Origin: Pseudomonas bananamidigenes
GTDB lineage: Bacteria; Pseudomonadota; Gammaproteobacteria; Pseudomonadales; Pseudomonadaceae
DNA: 40,395 nucleotides
Reading direction: 5' to 3'
Assembly (NCBI RefSeq): GCF_001679645.1
Contig: NZ_LRUN01000004.1
Span: 1-40,395, forward strand
A program made the translations under genes and the position numbers. Below, one piece after another: positions 16,362-26,741 of the stretch (position 1 is its first letter; each line of letters starts with the position of its first letter). The notes beneath the pieces are model-generated. The model made no database searches, was not told where the DNA came from, and saw only the letters and a program-made list of their open reading frames with translations.

Positions 16362-18845
16362 ATGCCGCGTATTGATGTTCCTGTATTACATCGTGGTTTA
16401 CGCCCTTTGTTTCGAGTCGCGCTGTGCAGCCAGTTGCTCTGGCCTGCGCTTGCGTTGGCCGATACGGCCTACGATCAAATGGTGCTCGATGCCCGTGCAG
16501 GCCATTACACGCCTGCGCTGACCGCTTTGCGTCAGGTGCCGCCAGCCCAGGCCACCACGGGGCAGATCAGCGATCACCTGCAAATCGCCAGTTGGGCCGG
16601 GCTCGATGCGGAAGTGGTGCAGGTCTACGAGACTCAGGGGCGCGGCCGCACATTGCCGATTCAGGCCCTGACCGCCACCGCCCGCGCCTATCGCAATCTC
16701 AAGCGCTGGGATCAGGCCATCGAGGTCTACAACAAAGCCCTGGTGCTGGAGCCGAACAATGCCGACCTGCAACTCGGTCTGGCGCTGACCCAGGCTGACT
16801 CCGGCAAACCCGACGAAGCCGTGACCCGCGCCAGGGCGCTGGTTGCCGCCAAACCCGATGATCCTTCGCGCCGCCTTGCACTGGGCTACGCCCTGACCCG
16901 TGCCGGCAAACAATACGACGCACTGTTCGAATACGACCAGGCCTTCGTTCGCGCCGGCAGCAAACCGGAAGTCGCCCGTGAATACGTGGTCGCCCTGCAA
17001 AAGGCCCGTCTGCCTGAGCCTGCGCTGCGCCTGGCCAGCCAGCGTCCGGGATTGATCGATCCGGTGACCCTGCGCCGCCTCGAAGGCGATCTGGCTGCCG
17101 AACGGGTGCGTCTCGCCGAATTCGCGACCCGCAGCGAAAAAGAACGTTATGTGATCGCAGACCGGGCGTTGGCCGACTACGACAAACTGCTCGCCACCTG
17201 GACTCCGGACGCCAGCGCCCACGACGATGTGACCCGCTGGCGCATCGACCGCATGGGCGCGCTCAAGGCCCGGGCGCGTACTGCCGACGTCATTGCCGAA
17301 TACCAGAAACTGCAAGCCGAAGGCGTAAAGATCCCGACCTACGCCCTGCGCTGGGTGGCTGCGTCCTATCTGGATCAGCGTCAGCCGGAAGTCTCCACCG
17401 ACCTGTATCGCCAGGTGCTCTCGGCACCGGACGCCGATGCCGGTGATCGCCTCGAAGACACCACCGCACTGTATTACTCGTTGCTGGAGAGTGACCGCGC
17501 CGAAGAGGCGCGCAAGGTCGCCGAGGATCTGGCCAAAAACGAGAAACCACGCGTCGAACTCAAGGGCTTGCCGATCGGTAACCCCAGCGACGACTGGATG
17601 GACGCCCAACTGCTGTCGGCCCAGGCCGCCGGCACCTATGGCGCGGACTTGCCCCATGGTGAGGATCGCTTGCAGACGCTGGTCGATCAGGCGCCGGGCA
17701 ACGTCGGCCTGCGTCTGTCCCAGGCCGATCTTTACCTGGCGCGTCAGTGGCCGCGCCGTGCCGAGACCCAGCTCAAGGAAGTCGAGAGCATGGTGCCCCG
17801 GGACATGGGCCTGGAAGTGGCTCAGGCCCGTACCGCCATGACGCTTCAGGAATGGCGGCAGATGGATGCCCTGACCGACGATGTCGTGGAGCGCTTCCCG
17901 GACAACCGCCAGGTGCAGCGCGCCGCCCGCGAGCGTGAGGTGCATGACATGTCCGAACTGCGCGTCGAAGCCTATGGCGGCAAGGCCAACGGTGGCGGCA
18001 GCGGCGGGGCGGGAGCGGTCAGCGGCAGCCGCGATTTCGGCATCCAGAGCACGCTGTACAGCCCGCCGATCGATGAAGACTGGCGCGTGTTCGCAGGGGT
18101 CGGTTATGCCACCGGCGATTTCGCTGAAGGTACCGGCAACCACCGCTTCCAGCGCCTGGGTCTGGAACGGCGCACCCGCGACATGACCCTTGAAGCCGAA
18201 GTCTCCAACCACTCCTATGGTTACGGTGACAAGCAGGGCGCGCGTCTGGCGATTGCCCGGGACATCAATGATCACTGGCAGTACGGCGGCAGTCTTGAAT
18301 ACCTGTCGGCGGACACCCCGCTGCGTGCGTTGAACAGCAACATCAAGGCCAACGGCGGCAGTGGTTTCATCCGCTGGCGCGCCAACGAAAGCCGCGAATG
18401 GAAACTGTCGGTCAGCCCGTCGCACTTCAGCGACGGCAACAACCGTGTCGAAGCCTTGCTGACCGGCCGCGAAGGTGTCTACAGCACCCCCCATGTGCAG
18501 GTCGATGCCGGTCTGGAGGTCAGCACCAGTCATAACTCCAAATCCGAAGACGTGCCGTACTTCAACCCGAAGTCGGACTTCAGCGTGATGCCGACGGTCA
18601 ACGTCAACCATGTGCTCTACCACCGCTACGAAACCTCCTGGAGCCAGCAGTTCCAGGCCGGTGCGGGCACGTACAGCCAGCGTGACCACGGCACCGGCGG
18701 CATGGCGATGCTGGGCTACGGCCAACGCTATGCCTGGAACGACGTGTTCGAGGTGGGCGGTTTGTTCAGTGTGATCAACCGGCCCTACGACGGTGACCGG
18801 GAAACCGATCTGCGTCTGCTCGTCGACCTCACTTTCCGCTTCTAG
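16362..18845 (+). CDS. pgaA: Poly-beta-1,6-GlcNAc export porin PgaA
   Basis: The 827-residue protein has a signal peptide (SQLLWPALALADTAYDQM) and an N-terminal periplasmic superhelix of TPR repeats (about residues 35-520). One recognisable repeat is RAYRNLKRWDQAIEVYNKALVLEPNNADLQLGLAL. The C-terminal region of about 290 residues consists of alternating aromatic strands and ends in LRLLVDLTFRF, whose terminal Phe is typical of outer-membrane barrels. This fits PgaA, which guides deacetylated PNAG through the outer membrane. The start has AAGGA 9 nt upstream; that AAGGATG also resembles the GGA core of an RsmA/CsrA site. It is the first gene of pgaABCD, 12 nt from pgaB. Confidence 0.93.
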   Translation: MPRIDVPVLHRGLRPLFRVALCSQLLWPALALADTAYDQMVLDARAGHYTPALTALRQVPPAQATTGQISDHLQIASWAGLDAEVVQVYETQGRGRTLPIQALTATARAYRNLKRWDQAIEVYNKALVLEPNNADLQLGLALTQADSGKPDEAVTRARALVAAKPDDPSRRLALGYALTRAGKQYDALFEYDQAFVRAGSKPEVAREYVVALQKARLPEPALRLASQRPGLIDPVTLRRLEGDLAAERVRLAEFATRSEKERYVIADRALADYDKLLATWTPDASAHDDVTRWRIDRMGALKARARTADVIAEYQKLQAEGVKIPTYALRWVAASYLDQRQPEVSTDLYRQVLSAPDADAGDRLEDTTALYYSLLESDRAEEARKVAEDLAKNEKPRVELKGLPIGNPSDDWMDAQLLSAQAAGTYGADLPHGEDRLQTLVDQAPGNVGLRLSQADLYLARQWPRRAETQLKEVESMVPRDMGLEVAQARTAMTLQEWRQMDALTDDVVERFPDNRQVQRAAREREVHDMSELRVEAYGGKANGGGSGGAGAVSGSRDFGIQSTLYSPPIDEDWRVFAGVGYATGDFAEGTGNHRFQRLGLERRTRDMTLEAEVSNHSYGYGDKQGARLAIARDINDHWQYGGSLEYLSADTPLRALNSNIKANGGSGFIRWRANESREWKLSVSPSHFSDGNNRVEALLTGREGVYSTPHVQVDAGLEVSTSHNSKSEDVPYFNPKSDFSVMPTVNVNHVLYHRYETSWSQQFQAGAGTYSQRDHGTGGMAMLGYGQRYAWNDVFEVGGLFSVINRPYDGDRETDLRLLVDLTFRF

Positions 18846-18857
18846 AAGAGTTTGAAG

Positions 18858-20855
18858 ATGCCTTTGATTTCGCGTTTCATCCTTTTGCTGGGAGTGCTGC
18901 TGGTCAGCGCCTGCGCCCAGCAGGCTCCGGCCTTCGCGCCGCCGTCCGAGCGTCCGGTGGCGGCCAATGAGAAGCCGTGGCCGAAAAACCACGTGCTGGG
19001 TATCGCCTATCACGATGTCGAGGATCGCGACCCCGATCAGGCCGTGGTGGCCGTGCGCACCGAGCGCATGATCGAGCAACTGGCGTGGCTGCGGGAAAAC
19101 GGCTACAGGCCGGTGACGGTCGATCAGATCATGGCCGCGCGCAAGGGCGGGCCGGAACTGCCACCCAAGGCGATCCTGCTCAGCTTCGACGATGGCTATT
19201 CGAGTTTCTACACCCGCGTGATGCCGGTGCTGCGCGCCTACAACTGGCATGCGCTGCTGGCACCAGTGGGCGTCTGGATCGACACACCGCTGAATCAGCC
19301 AGTGGATTTCGCCGGCACTCCACGTCAGCGCTCCGATTTTCTGACGTGGGATCAGATACGGGAAATCTCGCAATCGGGCCTCGTGGAAATCGCCGCCCAC
19401 ACTGATGCCAGCCACAAAGGCATCCTCGCCAACCCGCAAGGCAACATGCAGCCGGCGGCCGCGACCCGGCGTTACGATCCAGTGACCAGACGCTATGAAT
19501 CCGAGGCGGATTTCCAGGCGCGGATCCGCACTGACGTGGCCACCATTTCTGAAAAAATCCGCAAGGCCACCGGCAAGAAACCACGGGTCTGGGTCTGGCC
19601 TTACGGCACGGCGGATGGCACTTCGCTGGCTGTCGTGGGCGAGCAGGGTTACGAAATGGCCCTGACCCTCGATGACGGTCTCGATGCCCTCGACAACCTG
19701 ATGAGCAGCCCGCGTTTCCTCGTCGCGTCAGACCCGGATGGCGAGCACTTTGCCAACAGCATCGTCGCGGTGCAGTCCGACTCTCCCATGCGTGTGGTGC
19801 ACGTCGACCTGGACAACGTTTATGACCCGGACCCCGCACAACAGGAAGTCAACCTCGGCAAGCTGATCCAGCGTATGGCCGACATGGGCGCCAACACTGT
19901 GTTCCTGCAAGCCTTCGCCGATCCGAAAGGCGATGGACTGGTGCATTCGCTGTATTTCCCCAACCGTCATCTGCCGGTACGTGCCGATATCTTCGACCGT
20001 GTCGCCTGGCAGTTGCGTACCCGGGCCCACGTGAAAGTGTTTGCCTGGATGCCGGTGCTGAGCTTTGCGCTGGATTCGAAATTGCCGCGGGTCACGCGCT
20101 GGGATCCGCAGACCGGCACCACGTCGGTCGACCCGGATCAGTACAAGCGGCTGTCGCCGTTCGATCCCGAAGTGCGGCGGATCATCGGTGAGATCTACGA
20201 AGACGTGGCGCGCCTGACTTCGGTCGACGGCATCCTCTATCACGACGACGCCGTGCTGTCGGACTTCGAGGACGCCAGCCCTGAAGCCCTGAAGGCCTAC
20301 GCTGCCCACGGTCTGCCGGGCTCGATTGCGGCCCTGCGCGATGATCCGGCGGCCATGCAGCGCTGGACGCGGTTCAAGAGCCGTTACCTGATCGACTTCA
20401 CCCACGAACTGACCGCCAAGGTCCGGGCAATCCGGGGACCGCAGGTGCTTACTGCGCGCAACCTCTTCGCCGAGCCGATTCTCAACCCCGAGAGCGAAGC
20501 CTGGTTCGCGCAGAACCTCGACGATTTCCTCGTGAGCTACGACTGGACGGCGCCGATGGCCATGCCGCTCATGGAAAAACAGACCCATGCGCAATCCGGC
20601 CCGTGGCTGGAAGCACTGGTGGCGAAGATCAGACAGCGCCCCGGTGCGCTGGATCGCACAGTGTTCGAACTGCAGGCCCGGGACTGGACGAAAAAGGATC
20701 AGGCCGACATCGACGGCGCACAACTGGCCGACTGGATGGGCCGTCTCAAGCGTCAGGGCGCGACCAGTTTCGGCTACTACCCGGACAACTTCCTCGAGAA
20801 CCTGCCGGACCTGAAAACCGTGCGGCCTGCGCTCTCCAACAAATGGAACCCATGA
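18858..20855 (+). CDS. pgaB: PNAG N-deacetylase/hydrolase lipoprotein PgaB
   Basis: The 665-residue protein has a lipoprotein signal with lipobox VSAC (Cys19). Residues about 45-300 form a CE4 polysaccharide deacetylase domain: SFDDGYSS supplies the Asp111/Asp112 pair, and AAHTDASH supplies metal-binding His181 and His186. The C-terminal half is the PgaB-specific glycoside hydrolase-like domain, with [37 protein letters not shown] and PDNFLENLP. The enzyme partly de-N-acetylates PNAG in the periplasm before export. The ATG at 18858 is chosen over a TTG at 18852 because AGAAGAG sits about 7 nt upstream. It lies 1 nt from pgaC. Confidence 0.95.
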   Translation: MPLISRFILLLGVLLVSACAQQAPAFAPPSERPVAANEKPWPKNHVLGIAYHDVEDRDPDQAVVAVRTERMIEQLAWLRENGYRPVTVDQIMAARKGGPELPPKAILLSFDDGYSSFYTRVMPVLRAYNWHALLAPVGVWIDTPLNQPVDFAGTPRQRSDFLTWDQIREISQSGLVEIAAHTDASHKGILANPQGNMQPAAATRRYDPVTRRYESEADFQARIRTDVATISEKIRKATGKKPRVWVWPYGTADGTSLAVVGEQGYEMALTLDDGLDALDNLMSSPRFLVASDPDGEHFANSIVAVQSDSPMRVVHVDLDNVYDPDPAQQEVNLGKLIQRMADMGANTVFLQAFADPKGDGLVHSLYFPNRHLPVRADIFDRVAWQLRTRAHVKVFAWMPVLSFALDSKLPRVTRWDPQTGTTSVDPDQYKRLSPFDPEVRRIIGEIYEDVARLTSVDGILYHDDAVLSDFEDASPEALKAYAAHGLPGSIAALRDDPAAMQRWTRFKSRYLIDFTHELTAKVRAIRGPQVLTARNLFAEPILNPESEAWFAQNLDDFLVSYDWTAPMAMPLMEKQTHAQSGPWLEALVAKIRQRPGALDRTVFELQARDWTKKDQADIDGAQLADWMGRLKRQGATSFGYYPDNFLENLPDLKTVRPALSNKWNP

Positions 20856-20856
20856 C

Positions 20857-22212
20857 ATGCTGGATAGACTGCTGGCCCTGCTGGTTCTGGCGATCGTCCT
20901 CGGCGTCCCGCTGGGGCTGATCTTCCTGGTCACCGGGCAATTCCTGATGGACTTCGTGTTCTTCTACCCGCTGTTCATGTCCGGGTTGTGGATTTCCGGC
21001 GGCCTGTATTTCTGGCTGCACTGGGAACGGCACTGGCCGTGGAAGGACGACACGCTGCCGCCGCCGCTGGCAGGTGAACCGCTGATTTCGATCCTGATCC
21101 CTTGCTACAACGAAGGCGACAACGCTGCTGACACCATTCACGCGGCGCTGGCGCAGCATTACCCGAACATCGAAGTCATCGCGATCAACGACGGTTCCAA
21201 GGACAACACCGCGCAAGTGCTGGATGCGCTGGCCAAGGAAGACCCACGACTGCGGGTGCTGCACCTGGCGGAAAACCAGGGCAAGGCTGTGGCCCTGCGC
21301 ATGGGCGCCATCGCGGCGCGCAGCGAATATCTGGTGTGCATCGACGGTGATGCGCTGCTGGCGCCGAACACCGCCGCCTACCTGGTGGCGCCGATGCTCG
21401 ACAACGCACGACTTGGCGCGGTGACCGGCAACCCGCGGATCCGCACACGTTCGACACTGGTCGGGCGAGTCCAGGTCGGCGAGTTTTCGTCGATCATCGG
21501 CCTGATCAAGCGCACGCAGCGGGTGTTCGGACGGATCTTCACGGTGTCGGGTGTGATCGTCGCGTTCCGCCGCACCGCGCTGAACCGGGTGGGCTACTGG
21601 AGCCCGGACATGATCACCGAAGACATCGACATCAGCTGGAAACTGCAACTCGATCACTGGAGCATCTTCTACGAGCCCCGCGCCCTGTGCTGGATCCTCA
21701 TGCCGGAAACCCTGCGCGGTCTGTGGAAACAGCGCCTGCGCTGGGCCCAGGGCGGCGCCGAAGTACTGTTCAAGAATATTCGCGGGATCTGGCAGTACCG
21801 CCATCGCTACCTGTGGCCGCTGCTGTTCGAATATTGCCTCTCGACCGGCTGGGCGTTCACGTTCCTGTTGTCGGTCATCTTCTGGGCTGTCGGCAAGTTC
21901 GTGGTCCTGCCCGACGCAATTGCCGTGCATCACCTGATGCCGCCGGCGTTCACCGGGCTGTTGCTGGCGTTTGTCTGCCTGGTGCAGTTCGCGGTCAGTA
22001 TCGTGATTGACCGGCGTTACGAACCGGGCCTTGGCCGGACGATGTTCTGGGTGGTCTGGTATCCGTTGGTGTTCTGGTTCATCAGTCTGCTGACCACATT
22101 GGTCAGCTTTCCCAAGGTGCTGTTCGGCCAGCATCAGAAGCGTGCGCGTTGGGTCAGTCCTGATCGGGGGATCAAACCGGTCGGGGACGACGAAGAGGAG
22201 GTCATCAAATGA
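20857..22212 (+). CDS. pgaC: PNAG synthase glycosyltransferase PgaC
   Basis: The 451-residue inner-membrane GT2 enzyme has N-terminal helices (about 5-55) and a cytoplasmic catalytic domain with all processive-synthase residues. These are Asp112 in INDGS, Asp163/Asp165 in DGD, the TED motif at 254-256, and QRLRW at 292-296. Further C-terminal membrane helices follow (from about 315). It polymerises UDP-GlcNAc into beta-1,6 chains, and in E. coli PgaC-PgaD is activated by c-di-GMP. The stop overlaps the pgaD ATG by 4 bp. Confidence 0.96.
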   Translation: MLDRLLALLVLAIVLGVPLGLIFLVTGQFLMDFVFFYPLFMSGLWISGGLYFWLHWERHWPWKDDTLPPPLAGEPLISILIPCYNEGDNAADTIHAALAQHYPNIEVIAINDGSKDNTAQVLDALAKEDPRLRVLHLAENQGKAVALRMGAIAARSEYLVCIDGDALLAPNTAAYLVAPMLDNARLGAVTGNPRIRTRSTLVGRVQVGEFSSIIGLIKRTQRVFGRIFTVSGVIVAFRRTALNRVGYWSPDMITEDIDISWKLQLDHWSIFYEPRALCWILMPETLRGLWKQRLRWAQGGAEVLFKNIRGIWQYRHRYLWPLLFEYCLSTGWAFTFLLSVIFWAVGKFVVLPDAIAVHHLMPPAFTGLLLAFVCLVQFAVSIVIDRRYEPGLGRTMFWVVWYPLVFWFISLLTTLVSFPKVLFGQHQKRARWVSPDRGIKPVGDDEEEVIK

Positions 22213-22742
22213 AAATCATCCGGACCCGCCAGCGACCCTTTCTGGTGGTGATCGATGTGATCCTCACCGTGCTGGCCTGGGTCGGCCTGCTATATCTGCT
22301 GGTACGCGGACTGTGGCCGCTGATTGAAACCCATGCCGGCGGCCCGCGCATCGACAACTCGGCGTTCGAGGCCCTGGGCACGTTGCAGGTTTATCTGTGG
22401 GTGGCGCTGATCAATGCCGTGATCCTGATTTCCTGGGCCCGTTATCAACAGCGCAAGAGCCGCAGTTTCGCCCAGCGTCGTCTGGCCGCGCCGGTGGTCG
22501 ACGATGATGGTTTGAGCAAAAGCTTCAAGCTGTGCGATGACCGCCTGCAGAAGCTGCGCAGCCCGGGCGTCATCACCATCCACAACAATCAGGACGGTGA
22601 TGTCAGCCATGTCGTGCCGCACCTGTGGCCGGTTGAACCTGCGGAACTGCCGCCACCGCTGGCTCCGCTCGAGCACCCGCGGGTGATCTTTCTGCACGCC
22701 GAGGACGACGATAACCGCGATCCCACGAACCGGCTCAACTGA
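22209..22742 (+). CDS. pgaD: PNAG synthase accessory protein PgaD
   Basis: The 177-residue protein has two membrane helices (about 13-35 and 57-76), the first preceded by [15 protein letters not shown] and the second followed by [12 protein letters not shown], as in PgaD. The C-terminal extension of about 95 residues is longer than the E. coli protein (137 residues) and ends in an acidic tail. PgaD stabilises PgaC and shares c-di-GMP binding with it in E. coli. It overlaps pgaC by 4 bp and the convergent Rieske gene by 8 bp. Confidence 0.88.
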   Translation: MKIIRTRQRPFLVVIDVILTVLAWVGLLYLLVRGLWPLIETHAGGPRIDNSAFEALGTLQVYLWVALINAVILISWARYQQRKSRSFAQRRLAAPVVDDDGLSKSFKLCDDRLQKLRSPGVITIHNNQDGDVSHVVPHLWPVEPAELPPPLAPLEHPRVIFLHAEDDDNRDPTNRLN

Positions 22743-24264
22743 CCGCGCGAATCAGCCGCCAGGCCTCTTCCATGGGCAGCGGCTGCTTCATGCGTTCAGC
22801 CAGCAGCGCCATGGTGCGCTCCCGTTCACAGGCCACCGCAGCCACCACCAGGCCGTCGGCGCCGAACAGGCCGATGAAGGGCGGCTGTTCGGGCTCGCCC
22901 ATGAATTCGATGGCGTCCCACTGTTCGGCATGGCCGAGATAGTCGTAATTGCGCCCGAAGTGCCAGGTCCAGAAATACGGCACGTCGAGGTAGTGTTCGT
23001 CGGCGCCGAGCATATTGGCGGCGGCAATCCGTGCGTGTTGCTGGGCCAGGCGCCAGTGTTCGATGCGTGTCGGCTTGCCGCCTGACGGGAAGGTGGCGAT
23101 GTCACCGATGGCCCACAGGTGGTCGGTGACCTTCATGCCGGCATCGACCCGAATCGATCGATCGTCCTCCAGTGGCAGTGAGGTGAACGCCGCGGTCGCC
23201 GGGTGCACGCCGATCCCCGCCAGCACCAGATCCGCCGAAAGACGCAGACCGTTATCGAGCAACACCGCCTCGACCTTGCCATCGCCAGTGATCTCCCGGG
23301 CGGCGTGATCGACGATGAATTTCACCCCGTTCTCTTCGTGCAGCGCTCGGACAGCCTTGCCCGTGGCCTCACCGAACTGCGCCGCGAAGGGCGTGGCGTG
23401 GCGCGCCAGCACCGTCACCTCGAGACCGTGCTGGCGCAGGGCCGAAGCACATTCGAGGGCAATGAAACTGTCACCGATGATGACGGCGCGTTGTCCTGGC
23501 TCTGCAGCTCTCATGATCTGTCCGGCGTGGGACCGCGAGCGCAGGACAAATACCTGCGGCAGGTCTGCACCGGGCAAGGTCAGCGTATTGGGCAGCGCGC
23601 CGGTTGCGAGGACGGCGGCGCTGTAGTTCAGCGTCCGGCCATCGGCCAGATGCAGGGTTCTGGTCGGCGCATCGAGGGCGATGACTTCGCCTGAAACCCG
23701 GTTGATGTGTTGCTCGCGGTAGAAGTCTTCATCACGCAAGGCCGGGGTTTGCTGTGATTGCATCTCGCCGGACAGGACAAATTTGCTCAATACCGTGCGG
23801 TCATAGCCGGCGTCCGGTTCGCGGTCGATCATCACGATCCGCCCGCCAAAGCCTTTCTCCCGCAGGGCGGCGGCACACGCGGTTCCTCCGGCGCCGGAAC
23901 CGACGATGACAAAGGTGCGTTGGTCGTCCAGTGGTGGGCTGTGAGGCTCCGGCAAAGGCTGGTCATCGACCCAGACATCATCTGCGCGCAGTTCCAGCGG
24001 GTAGCGCTTGAGGCTGTCCAGCGCCGGCGGTTCGCACAAGGCGCCATCTTCAAGACGAAAGGCTGCCTTGTGCCAAGGGCAGATCAGCCGGCCATGGCAT
24101 ACGGCACCCTCCGCCAGCGGTGCCCCGGCATGCGGGCATTCGCCCTGATACGCACGTAACTGGCCAGCCGTGCGCAACAGAACAATCCGGCAGTCGCCAA
24201 TCTGTACTTCAAGGCCTCGGTCTTCAGGTACATCGGCGAAACGGGCGACACGATGCAGGGACAT
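22735..24264 (-). CDS. Rieske-FAD/NAD(P)H oxidoreductase (AIFM3-like ferredoxin reductase)
   Basis: The 509-residue protein joins an N-terminal Rieske domain to a pyridine-nucleotide-disulfide-type FAD reductase. The 2Fe-2S ligands are Cys43/His45 (CPHAG) and Cys62/His65 (CPWH). The FAD-binding FVIVGSGAGGTACAAALRE follows at about 115-135, then ATGALPN, the NAD(P)-binding RAVIIGDSFIALECASAL, and WAIGDIATF near the end of the FAD domain. The ATG at 24264 is chosen (42 codons inside the open frame) because GGAG lies 7 nt upstream and the Rieske domain begins right after it. Substrate and electron partner are unknown. Confidence 0.9.
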   Translation of the reverse strand: MSLHRVARFADVPEDRGLEVQIGDCRIVLLRTAGQLRAYQGECPHAGAPLAEGAVCHGRLICPWHKAAFRLEDGALCEPPALDSLKRYPLELRADDVWVDDQPLPEPHSPPLDDQRTFVIVGSGAGGTACAAALREKGFGGRIVMIDREPDAGYDRTVLSKFVLSGEMQSQQTPALRDEDFYREQHINRVSGEVIALDAPTRTLHLADGRTLNYSAAVLATGALPNTLTLPGADLPQVFVLRSRSHAGQIMRAAEPGQRAVIIGDSFIALECASALRQHGLEVTVLARHATPFAAQFGEATGKAVRALHEENGVKFIVDHAAREITGDGKVEAVLLDNGLRLSADLVLAGIGVHPATAAFTSLPLEDDRSIRVDAGMKVTDHLWAIGDIATFPSGGKPTRIEHWRLAQQHARIAAANMLGADEHYLDVPYFWTWHFGRNYDYLGHAEQWDAIEFMGEPEQPPFIGLFGADGLVVAAVACERERTMALLAERMKQPLPMEEAWRLIRAVS

Positions 24265-24401
24265 GAGTGTGCTCCACGGGGTATTTCTCTTACGAGTCTG
24301 GCCCGGTTCACGAGGTTCAGCCATTTCCCACTGCCACGGTGCGAACGGTACGGCTATAGTTTGCAGGCCGACGAAGGCCCAACTGCACAAGGTGCTCCCG
24401 G

Positions 24402-24962
24402 ATGACCCGATTGACCTCTCTCAACCCTTGGCTGGCGGCCGTTGCCGTCGCCCTTTGCGTGCAGTTCCCGGCGCAGGCCCAGGAACGCTTCACTCTCAGC
24501 ATTCCCGGTGTTTCGGACAATCGTCTGTTCACCGCAGCCGCCGCCAGCGACGCTGCCGGTTGCGGCGGCAAGAACCTGTCCCCGGCGCTGAGCTGGAACG
24601 CCGGCCCGGCCGCCACCCAGAGCTATGCCATCGTGATGCATGATCCGGACGGCCAGAAAGGCCTGGGTGTCGATCACTGGGTTCATTACGGCATCAAGGC
24701 CACGACCCGGCAGATCCCGGCCGGTATCGGCACCAAGCCGACCTTCGAAGGCGTCGGCGGGACCAACAGCAAAGGCACGACCACCTATGTCGGCCCGTGC
24801 CCGCCGACCGGTGACAGTGCCCATCACTACATCATTCAGATCTACGCCCTGGACCTGGCCCCCGATGCGTTGCCGGCCGGCCTGACCCGCGCCCAGTTGC
24901 TGGAAAAGATCAAAGGTCATGTGCTGCGCAACAGCAGTGCGGTTCGGCGTTATCACCGCTGA
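24402..24962 (+). CDS. YbhB/YbcL-family (PEBP, Raf kinase inhibitor-like) periplasmic protein
   Basis: The 186-residue protein has a cleavable signal (WLAAVAVALCVQFPAQAQ) and a PEBP fold. Visible motifs are GCGGKNLSPALSW, SYAIVMHDPDGQ with the ligand-pocket DPD, VDHWVHYGI, GVGGTNSKGTTTYVGPCPPTGDSAHHYIIQIYALD, and the C-terminal helix. Bacterial family members have no firmly established role. It has AAGGTG 7 nt before the ATG and lies divergently from the Rieske gene. Confidence 0.9.
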   Translation: MTRLTSLNPWLAAVAVALCVQFPAQAQERFTLSIPGVSDNRLFTAAAASDAAGCGGKNLSPALSWNAGPAATQSYAIVMHDPDGQKGLGVDHWVHYGIKATTRQIPAGIGTKPTFEGVGGTNSKGTTTYVGPCPPTGDSAHHYIIQIYALDLAPDALPAGLTRAQLLEKIKGHVLRNSSAVRRYHR

Positions 24963-25049
24963 AAAATATTCAGCGGCGTTTAACCCGAACTGAAAGGGCT
25001 GCCCGTCTCAGAGGTTGAATGGATCAATTCTTCCTCGAGGTCAGCCCCC

Positions 25050-26741
25050 ATGTCTCTTTCTTCGATGCTTCTGCGACCCCTGGCTGCCGGTGTGCTGTTG
25101 GTCGTCGCCGGTTGCGGTGTTTCCTCCAGTCCGGAATCGGCTGCCGTGCCACCACCGGCACAGGCCGAATCCAGTCCTTCGGTGCAGCACGAAGCGCTCA
25201 AGGCTGATCGCACGCTGGCCAAACGCAGTGCGCTCGTGGCGCCGATGGCCAGTTTCGCCCCGACGCCTGCAGGGGAAAGTTATCCACAGGGCTATCGCGC
25301 CGAGCCGCGCGAGCAATATGCCAACCTGGCCGATAACCCGATCCACAGTGTTGCCGAAACACCCGTCTCGACCTTCAGCGCCGACGTCGACACCGGTGCC
25401 TATGCCAACGTTCGCCGACTGCTCAATCAGGGTCGTTTGCCACCAGAAGGCGCGGTTCGGCTGGAGGAGATGGTCAATTACTTTCCCTACGACCATGCGC
25501 TGCCCACCGACGGATCACCCTTCGGCGTGACCACGGAGCTGGCCGCGACGCCGTGGAATCCGCACACCCGTTTGTTGCGCATCGGCATCAAGGCCTCCGA
25601 CCGCTCGGTGGCGGAACTGGCACCGGCCAATCTGGTATTTCTGGTGGACGTATCCGGCTCGATGGATCGTCGTGAGGGGCTGCCGCTGGTCAAAAGCACC
25701 CTGAAGTTGCTGGTCGATCAATTGCGTGAGCAGGATCGCGTGTCGCTGGTGGTGTATGCCGGCGAGTCGCGAGTGGTGCTGGGGCCGACCTCCGGACGGG
25801 AAAAGGCGAAAATTCGCACGGCCATTGAGCAGTTGACTGCGGGAGGCTCGACCGCTGGCGCTTCCGGCATAGAAATGGCCTACCAGATGGCGCAACAAGC
25901 ATTCATCGCCAAAGGGATCAACCGCATCCTGCTGGCCACCGACGGTGACTTCAACGTCGGCGTCAGCGACTTCGACAGCCTCAAGCAGATGGCTGTGGAT
26001 AAACGCAAGACCGGTATTTCCCTGACCACCCTGGGTTTCGGTGTGGATAACTACAATGAACACCTGATGGAGCAACTGGCGGATGCCGGGGACGGCAACT
26101 ACGCCTACATCGACAACCTGCGCGAGGCGCGCAAGGTATTGGTGGATCAGTTGGGTTCGACCCTCGCCGTGGTGGCGAAAAACGTCAAGTTGCAGGTGGA
26201 ATTCAACCCGGCGCAGGTCAGTGAATACCGGCTGCTCGGTTACGAAAACCGCGCACTCAAGCGTGAGGACTTCAGTAATGACAAGGTCGATGCCGGTGAA
26301 ATCGGTGCAGGGCATACGGTGACGGCGCTGTATGAAATTGTCCCGACAGGCGAGAAGGGCTGGCTGGAGCCGCTGCGCTACGGTCAATCGGAGTCGGTTG
26401 CTTCCGGAAAGAGCGGAGAATTGGCAATGCTGCGTGTGCGATATCAAAAGCCTGAGGGTGGGAAAAGTCTGCTGATCGAGCGACCGATTGCCAGCCAGGT
26501 TGTACCGGCCAGCGAAGACCTGCGTTTTGCCGCCGCCGTTGCTGCGTTCTCCCAGCAACTCAAGGACGGTCGTTACACCGGTGATTTCAGCCTCAAGGAC
26601 ACCGAAACCCTTGCTCGCGGTGCCCGGGGCGATGACCGATTCGGCCTGCGCAACGAATTCGTGCAACTGGTGGAGCTGGCACAGAGTCTGCGGGCCTCGA
26701 TCGCTTCCAATACGCTGCCAACCGAGCGACGGGTTGAATAG
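25050..26741 (+). CDS. YfbK-like von Willebrand factor A lipoprotein
   Basis: The 563-residue protein has a lipoprotein signal with VAGC (Cys22). An N-terminal VWA-associated region follows (NPIHSVAETPVSTFSADVDTGAYANVRR, then VRLEEMVNYFPYD). The VWA domain has an intact MIDAS at Asp200-Ser202-Ser204 (DVSGS) and LLATDGDFNVG further on. A C-terminal DUF3520-type region begins near ALYEIVPTG. YfbK-like proteins are periplasmic and of unknown function. It is translationally coupled to the ECF sigma gene (1-bp overlap), so the three downstream genes probably form one regulatory unit. Confidence 0.88.
   Translation: MSLSSMLLRPLAAGVLLVVAGCGVSSSPESAAVPPPAQAESSPSVQHEALKADRTLAKRSALVAPMASFAPTPAGESYPQGYRAEPREQYANLADNPIHSVAETPVSTFSADVDTGAYANVRRLLNQGRLPPEGAVRLEEMVNYFPYDHALPTDGSPFGVTTELAATPWNPHTRLLRIGIKASDRSVAELAPANLVFLVDVSGSMDRREGLPLVKSTLKLLVDQLREQDRVSLVVYAGESRVVLGPTSGREKAKIRTAIEQLTAGGSTAGASGIEMAYQMAQQAFIAKGINRILLATDGDFNVGVSDFDSLKQMAVDKRKTGISLTTLGFGVDNYNEHLMEQLADAGDGNYAYIDNLREARKVLVDQLGSTLAVVAKNVKLQVEFNPAQVSEYRLLGYENRALKREDFSNDKVDAGEIGAGHTVTALYEIVPTGEKGWLEPLRYGQSESVASGKSGELAMLRVRYQKPEGGKSLLIERPIASQVVPASEDLRFAAAVAAFSQQLKDGRYTGDFSLKDTETLARGARGDDRFGLRNEFVQLVELAQSLRASIASNTLPTERRVE

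Noticed and set aside
16398..19439. A 1013-codon open frame on the minus strand across pgaA and part of pgaB
   Set aside because: It mirrors the codon bias of high-GC genes on the other strand, gives a His/Gln/Arg-rich protein with no domains, and pgaA/pgaB are certain.
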